In this document: in pieces, positions 32,401 to 40,462 of the stretch
Layout: each line of letters starts with the position of its first letter
Position numbering within the stretch: the first letter of the stretch is position 1
From: Scleroderma bovista
Lineage: Eukaryota > Basidiomycota > Agaricomycetes > Boletales > Sclerodermataceae
Direction: 5' to 3'
DNA: 40,462 nt
NCBI GenBank assembly: GCA_037178675.1
Contig: JAYMGJ010000654.1
Location: forward strand, 1 to 40,462
Program-made: the position numbers and the translations under genes
The notes under the pieces: model-generated
Databases searched by the model: none
What the model saw: only the letters and a program-made list of their open reading frames with translations
Told to the model about the DNA's origin: nothing

Positions 32401-35400
32401 ACCAGATCTGAGCGATTCCAGTGGAGCTTGTTAGAAGCTAGGAAATGAAAAGATGACGTCACGCCAGGTAAAACGGCAGGACCCTGCAGGCGGACGGACC
32501 TTGACCTGTGCGCAGCTGAAGGGTGAAGGACTGATACCTCTGATATTTTTGGAAAGAAGAGCGCCTCTGTAGGCTTCCACCAGGAGGCGGAGACAGCATC
32601 ATCCACACGGTATCAACGAGCACATCCAGCGCACCGTACTGATCACGAGCATGTTGTGGGCACTACACTCAAACAACTGCAGCAAGGCACCAGCCACAGA
32701 CGCAAAGCAGTACAACATGACGCAACACTTTCATCAAAGGAAACTAATCATTTACATAGATCTCGTAATCGATCGAAACAAAACACGCACCTAACGCAAG
32801 GCGTCGACGTCACCATTGTGCGCTTGTAAATCATCTAGCACGCTGATATGGCGACATTAGCACCGTATTAGAACACGTGAAGGAAACACACGCGCATTTC
32901 ATCTGATTGCGATATGGCAGGAAATGGTTGCGAATGGCTGCTCGAGCGTTTGTGCGGCGCGCATGTCCCCTGTAACCAGTAAGAGACCGAAATACCAAAG
33001 GAATATTCGAAGGGAAGCTAAGCCTACTGGCACGCTGCGAAAAGAACATTCCCACAGCCTTACTCGGCGGGAGTGCTCCCACACTGTTTCAGGGCACAAT
33101 GTACTCTGATCCTGATGTTATGAAATACAAAGTTATGACGTAGATGGCACATACGGCCAAAATAGTATCGAAGAGACATGATCTCGTGGGGAGGGCCACA
33201 GCAAGGCTACCTGACGATGTCTCTGCGGTGGGACCCCAAGAGGAGGTACGGATCGGAATCGGGGATTTAATGGACGGCTGTTCACGGCGGATCGAAGGAA
33301 ATGAAAAACGCGTGCAGGGAAGCAGGCAGGTGGAGTGCCCGCCAAGCTACGGTGGCCATACAATGAAGCGAATTCCGCTAAAAACATGGTAAAGAAGTTG
33401 CGGGTTAGTGACGCCGACCGTATTGGTGATGCATCGATGATCACCGAACCCACACTGATAGGAGACTTGAATAAACGATAAGGTGATTTGAATGGCGCGA
33501 AGGTCCGCCATGGGAACTTCCTGCGGCGTAGAAACGAGAACGCACACAAACACGAAGGTGAAGTGGATGCACTGGTGCAACGTTTGTGACATACCCTCCT
33601 AATGGTTGCCACATCGAGAGGGCTCGCGAAGAAGGCGACTCAAACGGAGCTGCAACAGCCAAGAGAGAACAATACCTAAACGGAAAGGCGGTCATGATGA
33701 ATCAGCCCGGTCTGAAGCATGTGCAGAAATGGGAGTTTCCTAATTCTTCTGCGAGTTCAAACTATACTCCCAAGCTTCAAGTAAACGTAAACAAGGTTTT
33801 GCGCTGTATCAGCGCCTTCTCCACGGCGCAGGCGTCGTCCCGACGGAGTATCAACACCTGCGCACGCGTGACATACGAAATCGGTTCCTCCTTTCCCGCT
33901 CTGGTATCAAACAAAGAAACAAGACGTCAGCTCGCATGCGCAGTCGACTTACGATCACGGAATCACCTTCACCGCAATCGCGACGATGCGACGAATCTCC
34001 GGCTCGACACAAGGCGTTGATCGCGCGGCATGCATGGAGGGCAGCGAATACGGTGATCCCCGTTGCCTCGCTATTCTTGACTTCCGCCCCCGCACCGCCC
34101 GGCCAACCAGAGAATGCGGCGGTTTGCACAGATTCCCCTCAGTTCAGCGGATCCGATCTTGATGGTGAGCTGCACGGGGAGGGAACTTCCCAGTGGATGA
34201 AACGACCGATCATCGTCATCATCTACAGGCCGTGACCGTTCCGATTTGCAAATATGAAGTTTTGAAAATAGACACTAGAGGGCCTGCCTGCGTGCTTGCA
34301 GCCGACCTGATTTGATACGCAGCAATAGGAACAAATTCGTGTACATTGTCGCGGCTGACGTCGTGCAGGGCCGCGTCGCCACCCTGGACAACCCGCGGAG
34401 AAAATGGAAGACTCGAGGACGGTGGGTTTTCGACTATTTTTTGCTCTCGAGTCGGCCCTGGCCCATCACCGCACAGCACACTGAGTGCTGTTCATGGTCA
34501 GCGGTTGTGGGACGCCGTGTGAACCGATCGATTATTTATTGCTGACGTCGACGCCAACTGGACTTGTCAGGCATGTTCAGCAGCGCCTTTCCACATGTCG
34601 GATGGGCCAATCGACACCTCGACCTCCGAGATGAGATCATGTGTCGAGTCAAAATCAAAATCAACGCTAATTTAGTCCTCCAGGACTCGTGCAGAAAGCT
34701 TGCCAATCGATGAATTCATCGTCGTCATCATTATGATCAGGGATGTGAGAGCCCTCGAGCCTCGAGCCCGGCCGGGCCCGTCTGCCCTCGAAACCTCAGT
34801 CACGCACTTGATGGGATGACGTCCTTTGATGAGCAACGTCAAGCGAGGGTTAGTTGCAGCTGCGGCACTAGAAACTCGAACGCCAGCTGATTGCATGCTG
34901 CAGGGGCAAGTTCACAACCATGCCGAGCGTCGAGGGGCTGCTAAACCCGAAGTCCTGAATGACAGGGACATCAAAAATGCAGCAATGATGCCATGACGTT
35001 GTAAAATGAAAAAAAGGAGCGTTCGAAATCCAAATCTGTACGCACGTGTATGCACGATTACCATCATCTTGCCTTCGGCCGAAGCGGCAGAGCTGACAGC
35101 CAGCCAGCCAGACGCTGAACCGATGAACTCTCCCGTCCTCCGTACATAGCGAAATCTAAAGGTCACCGTGAGAGTCAACTTCACGCCGTCTCATCATTAC
35201 CATATATACTAACCGAACAGACATAAATTGAAAGATTTTTTTTATAGATAATTATCACCCCAGGCGCCACCGCAAATCTCCCTCGGCGCATCACGAATAG
35301 CCTCAGTGTAAGCACCCGCTTATCAAAAAAAAGGGACAAGACTATGTACATACATAGCTTGGTTTTTTTTTGTGATGGAGCCTTGGAGGAAAACGTTCTG

Positions 35401-36319
35401 CACACGAGTCTACTCGTCATGACGACACTGATGGATGTTTTCGAATGATGCTATGTATTCGTCACAGGGCTAAAACTACAACATGGAAAAATTTGCTTCA
35501 GACACACACTTGAACGACCAGCTAGCTACAGTTTTTTTTGATTCGTACTGAAAAGAGAGAGAAAGCCCGTCCGTTCCTGGAAAAAAAAAATCGATTTCCT
35601 TTTTTATTTCGCAACACAGACTTCGAGCGGCACTTGTCTGTGTTGTGTGTTGCAGTGTGTGCGGTGTCGACAGTTCATGCCAGGTCTCGCCAGCAGTAAG
35701 ATGGGGCAGATGACCAGGGTGCGACCCAACTGGGAGACGGAAGGAGAAGGGGGAGTATTGTTGCCCTGGTGGAAGGATCGCTGAGCCAGGACGAGGGTGC
35801 ATAGGGGAGAGAGAGAGAGGGAAAAGGAAATCTATGAGATGCGATACTGATGTAATATCGAGAATTGCATATGAAACCGAGGGAAATGCATGCGTGAGAT
35901 GAGTCGACAATGTGGAGTGCAGTGTGGAGAACAAGGGGGGAGCAAGAAGCGAGCTTGAGCCATGCAAAATACGAAACATTGGTTAGAATGCATCAGTTAA
36001 AAAAATTTAGCGTCCTCACCTGCAGACTGCAACGGAGACACAGAACACGACAAGAGGGGAGAAAAACAGACGGCAACGAAGACAGCAAGAAGGGAGGGCA
36101 CTGATCGGCAACGAAAAACCCAAGAAAAAAAAAAGCTACAGGTGACCGCAAAAGAAAACCAAAAACAACCTAAAGCCAAAGAAGCTGAAAGACAACGGCA
36201 AAGGGGGGTATAGGATGGAGAAAGTACAGATGTGCGCAAGGTCAGTAGAGACAGCCACGGGGGAACAGAACGATCACGAAGCACGAAACACAGCGCAAAC
36301 CCCTCACTCATTCACTCAC
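29496..36319. other. Long gene-poor interval
   Basis: 6.8 kb with only short, unsupported open frames. One weak candidate on +: an open stretch at about 29960-30006 (GQWFIYLRYDDHSFSFE) followed by a GTAAGT...ACAG intron and VCHDSLTALVDLANWTQNG, LYFGHYKLRTSDGIQVL with stop near 30162; no start or family found. Another open frame is 30517-30924 (+). A/T runs and GA-rich simple sequence occur at 35220-35830, and 36000-36319 is probably the 3' UTR of the next gene. Confidence 0.45.
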
Positions 36320-39209
36320 TCACCCTTTCTGCACACTCACACCAATTGCCATGCCGCGCTGCACACCTGCACCCCCCCGCGCGCCGAACCTCGCCACAAT
36401 GTCTCTGGGCAATAATCCAACGTTCCCGCCGTCGCCCTTGGAGGAGGTGGAGGACGTGGTGCCCAGGTCTGCACCGCCTTTGCGTCTGTCCGCTGCAGCA
36501 ACTGCTTCGAGAAGATCATCTTCGGGGTCTTTTTCACCTTCCTCGCCTTCTTCGCCATCCTCGCGGTCGTGGTCGTCCTCCTCATCCGGGGCGTCGACAC
36601 GGTCAGTGCGGCGTTCCCGGCGCGAGCGATGATGCCGCCGCCCATTCGAACGGCCCGAATCGACATCAACATCCATATCCGCGTCACCCTCGGCCTCGGC
36701 TTCAGCCTCCGCCTCGCCATCTTCGCCATCACCGTCGGCGCCTCCGTCACCGTCACCATCGCCATCTGCGTCCTCTTCTTCACCATCTGCATCCAGATCA
36801 CCCTCGCCCTCGCCGTCCATGTCAGCGTGAACGCCGGCATCACGATCGCCGTCTGCACTGGCACTGCTCGAACCGTCGCTCGGTCTTCGGCCTTTGACAC
36901 CTGCACGTGCACGTCCCATGCTAGCCTTGCCTGGTCTAATGCCAGCTGCACCGGACCCGGGGGCCGTGCTCGACACAGACGGTTTCGAGGGACGATCTTC
37001 TTCGTCAGGAGGAAGGGTCTCAATAGCCGGCGGGGGCGATGGAAGCGGGCCTTCGCCGCCTAGAGTCTGGCGCTGGATCGCGTGTGTATCCGGTCGATGG
37101 CTGACGGCAGCTGAGCCCCCCGATGAAGACGGACCAGGCCCACCCGTAGACGACAAAGGTGGCGTGTTATGTCCGCCATGCGAAGAGCGCTGTGAGGGGG
37201 ATGACCGACCGTGCAGATATGGCATGTGCGGGTGGAGATGGGAGTGGGCTGGGCTGGAATGGGGATGGGGATGGGGAGATTGGGATGGGTGGGGCTGGGA
37301 GGTCGTGTATCTGTCTCGTTCTCGTTCTCTGTCTCCGCGCTCCCGTTCTCGTTCCCTATCGCGATCGCGATCACGCTCGCGTTTAGACCCAAACCCCGAT
37401 CCAATCAGCTGTGTCCCGCCAGGCCCGACGCCTCCATTCCCATTCGCACCGCTCGTATTCACGAGTGCATGCGCAGGCACGGTATCGGTCCTGGAGACAC
37501 GCGCAGGCATGGTATGGGCATGCGTCAACGCGTTTGGACCCTCTCCTGCCTGAGGCACGTTCGCTGCGCCAATGTTGGCAAGGGTCGGATTCGCGCCAGG
37601 AGCACCAGCAGCAGCAGCAGCACCGATCGTGCCTCTCCTCTCGACTCTCTTCATTTTCTTCCTGCATCTATCGCACACGGTACCAGGACCCTCGGGCCCA
37701 GGACCCCACTTCTCGACGCATTTGCCGTCCTTGTAGCGGCCTGCGAGACCGCACTGGCGGCAGATGCGCTGGCCCTGGGGATTGGTGGGTGGGTAGCTAC
37801 CGTTGGGCATGCGGTGGACGGTTGGTTGTGGTTGGGTCTGGGAGAGCGGTTGGGGTGGGGGCTGGAGTTGGGCTTGAGGGGCGAGTAGTTGAGTGGGGGG
37901 AGGGTGTGGGGGATGGTGCGGTGCGCTGTGTGCGTGGGAGGACGTCGCCAGTGCTTGGGGAGGAGCCGCCGTTGAGGGTGGTGCAGAGGGTGGCAGGCCA
38001 TTCGCTACGAAATTGTGACGTGAGCAGACGGGTTGCAGAATTTTTTGCCCACGAGAGGACAGGACACACACCTGAGCCAAGCTTGCCCTTTTTCGTAGGG
38101 GCACCTGTGACGGGCGGTGCGAACACGTGGGTCTGATAGGCCCTCAATTCGCCGGGCTGGTCTAGTGGGCCTATAGTGGAAGGGGCAGCAAGTGATCTCG
38201 CGGATGGACCGAGATGTGGATGATGATGTGATGGAGGATGCTGATGGTGTGCGAGTACGATACGGGGGGACTGTGGTTCGTTGCGGGGGCGAGGGTCATC
38301 TGTGGATGCCTCTAGGAGCATTTCATCGATAGAAAGAGAGCGCTGGGATGAGCGAGATGATGAGCGAGAATGGGTAGGGTGTGATGAACGTGGTGGGTAT
38401 CCTGATGATGATGCTGGCTGGAGAGTGGGGATGGGGCGGGAGCGTGAAGACGAGGGCTGCTAGGATGTTATCAAATGGTTCGGCGCGGGGGAAAGGAGGG
38501 GACGTACATGATGGCTGTCGTAATCTACACGATCAGTCTTGTGTCGTTTTGAGGGAGGAGCGGAGAGATATGGGGACTGATCGTCGAAGCTGCCCGATCG
38601 AGGTCTGACACGTGCTGATGACGGAGTGTTTGTTTGTGGAGGAGGAAGGGAGGAGGAGGAAGACGAGTGCCTGTGGTGTATGCGGGGGTGGGATGGGGGG
38701 ACGAGCATGATGGCTGGGCTGGTTGCGGAGGGGGGAGTGTGGAGAGAGCCCTGGTGGTGTTGGTGGTGCTGGCCCAGGGAGGGGATGGGTGTAAGGACGA
38801 GGGCGCCGCCGCCCTCTGCGACGGTGCGGGCAAAGGAGGCCCTTGCATGGTGGGCGTGAATGTCGAGGGTGACGAGATATCGATGGAACTCGTCCCAGTG
38901 GTCGCTGAAGAGCTGTCTGCGAGCCTCAGCCTCGCCACAAGCGACCTCAGCCCGTTCTGCACGGGCCTCCAGGTCGGCGATGAGGTGGTCGGTGGGGTTG
39001 GGGGACGAGGAGGACTTTGTGAGGAGAGCAAGCTGTCGCTCGACGTTCTCGAGACGTTTTCGGGTTGCGAGAAGCTCCTTCTGGAGGGCCTCCTTGTCGT
39101 GGTAGCTGGTGGAGAGGAGGGCGGCGAGCTGGGAGTAGGGGGTGGACGGGGGGGGAGGTGGGGGCGACGAGGACGCCATCGCTGGCAGTGTCTGGGGAGA
39201 GACGGACAT
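36320..39209 (-). CDS. GATA-like zinc-finger protein with coiled coil and acidic tail
   Basis: Three exons (minus): 39209-38508, 38459-38072, 38004-36320; introns 48 and 67 nt, in phase; 924 aa. A proline-rich start, then a coiled coil (KEALQKELLATRKRLENVER and on, about residues 45-130). Histidine/serine-rich segments follow. A zinc finger lies near residues 443-485: CRQC, 25 residues including KWGPGPEGPG, then CDRC. The KWGPGPEGPGTVCDRC part recalls the WRxGPxGxxxLCNACG of GATA fingers, but the spacing is longer and an extra Cys is present. The C-terminus has an Arg/Glu-Arg/Asp run and a highly acidic Asp/Glu/Gly/Ala region. Probably nuclear. Start MSVSPQTL (39209) is preferred; an in-frame ATG also lies at 39257, beside a TATTTATT upstream motif. 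Confidence 0.75.
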
Positions 39210-40462
39210 CGGGGATGATGACGTCGCGAATAAATACGGGGCAAGACGCAGGACCACGCTGCGTCCGAATGCGGCAATGCATCCCGGGGATGGGACCCCA
39301 GCAGCGAGGGGCGCGTCCCAGCCTCGTGTCGGCGCTCATCTCGCATCGCCATGCACTCGCCTCGCGCTCGCTGGCCCGTCCGTGTGTGGCGTGGCGTGGC
39401 GTGCCTGCCACACACAACATGTGTTCGCCTTCTTTCATCTCCCCGGCCCTGCAACCACCCACGGCCACGTCGCCCGACCCCCGCCAGCGCCGACGCCCCC
39501 CCGGGCGTGCCCGCACCGCCCCCGTGACGTGCGAACGGGCAGCGGCACCCGGCCCGCCGTCCGGGGCCACCCTTTCCTCGACGCGGCGGGCGCTACGCCC
39601 TCCTGACGAGTCGGACGTGCATCCCCGACCAGCGTCGGGCGTGTCCCACCGACGCGATCAGGAACCGATGATGACGTTGGCTGCATGCACACTCCATCCC
39701 CCTCCCGCACTGCGATCACCTCACTACCCCACCTCACCCCACGGTGCTGGGAGGCGTGTCACCCTATCCACCCTTCCCCGCAATCGCAATCGCAGTCGAC
39801 GTGCACATCACGCACCCATCAGATCCACCACCGGGTGAGCACCCAAATTTAATTCCCTGCATGCTATGTATATCATCATATCTGTCCCACGCTTACCCTG
39901 ATGATATCATCGTCCATCCATGACGCACTCCAATCTCGAGATTATCCGATACACAACACTGATGCGATCTTCCCTCGACCCACGCAATAATCCCACTAAC
40001 AGGACCCGTCAGCATGATTTATACACTCGGTGCTCCTGTCGATCACTCGCACGACTGGAAAAGCTTACATATCCAAGCCTACTACCCTCCCCCCGATACA
40101 CACGGAAACCAGGTGTCAGTCCCTTCTCCGAGGTATAGGTCAACCGCGGTATCCGTGTTGGATCACGACCGGTCCGGTATACATATTTAGGCCAGCGCGA
40201 ACACCTCTCTCCCGACCACCTGTCCACGAACCACACCCTCGTGTATCCGACCTACCCATACCATTATCTTTGGTGGCCCGCGTTCGTCCGCACGAACAGT
40301 AATCCCCCAGCCCTCACTGCGCACTCAGGGTTCCCAAGCTCATCAGTACCGCCTGAACTGCCATGATCCCACGCTCTACGTCCGCCTTCACGTCCCACAG
40401 GGCATCGCCTTATTACATATGGACAGCGAAAGCGTGCTCATCTCTCTGCAGACGTGCCTCTC
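39210..40462. other. Upstream region of the zinc-finger gene and window end
   Basis: C-rich, no credible coding frame on either strand. TATTTATT on the - strand near 39225-39235 could be a core promoter element for the gene to the left. Nothing else recognised up to the window end. Confidence 0.4.

Noticed and set aside
36569..37888. Long + strand open frames opposite the zinc-finger gene
   Set aside because: They mirror the low-complexity, GC-rich repeats of the - strand gene; no domain, and the - strand model has clean splice sites.
38525..39838. Other long frames around 38.5-39.8 kb on both strands
   Set aside because: High-GC shadow frames without family features; the exon 1 coiled coil of the - strand gene explains the region.

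Overview
The window looks like a chromosome end of a mushroom-forming basidiomycete (Agaricomycetes). The evidence is the many 47-86 nt GT-AG introns, fungal forms of EPL1 and RVB1, a DUF6593 gene, and TTAGGG-type (CCCTAA on the + strand) telomere-like tracts. All calls come from reading the sequence and from family knowledge; no search was run.

Region 1 (1-16248) is a head-to-tail array of Penelope-like retroelements (PLEs) that lack a recognisable GIY-YIG endonuclease, as in the telomere-associated 'Coprina' type of basidiomycete PLE. Three coding units (1-2577, 4726-8346, 10399-14019) read on the + strand. They are separated by long non-coding repeats (pseudo-LTRs, types A and B), each carrying a type I hammerhead ribozyme (seven in all) and joined by degenerate CCCTAA repeats. 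Each unit encodes ORF1, a spliced protein with a Lys/Gly-rich tail, and a reverse transcriptase (RT) in the -1 frame relative to the end of ORF1. The C-rich repeat on the + strand and the placement of element 3' ends next to it suggest that the telomere lies to the left and that successive copies were added outward. The pseudo-LTRs contain several hairpins with compensatory changes, so they appear to be structured RNAs.

Region 2 (16249-17567) holds broken host genes: a P-loop GTPase gene whose 5' end is cut exactly where the array begins, then a C-terminal remnant resembling GPI ethanolamine phosphate transferase 3.

Region 3 (17952-39209) is ordinary chromosome with five multi-exon genes, all on the - strand: EPL1 (NuA4 scaffold, with an apparent 1-nt frameshift), a DUF6593 gene, RVB1 (AAA+ ATPase), a proline-rich single-pass membrane protein, and a GATA-like zinc-finger/coiled-coil protein. 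Exon-intron models were built by hand and all close in phase. The 6.8 kb between 29496 and 36319 has no gene I can support.
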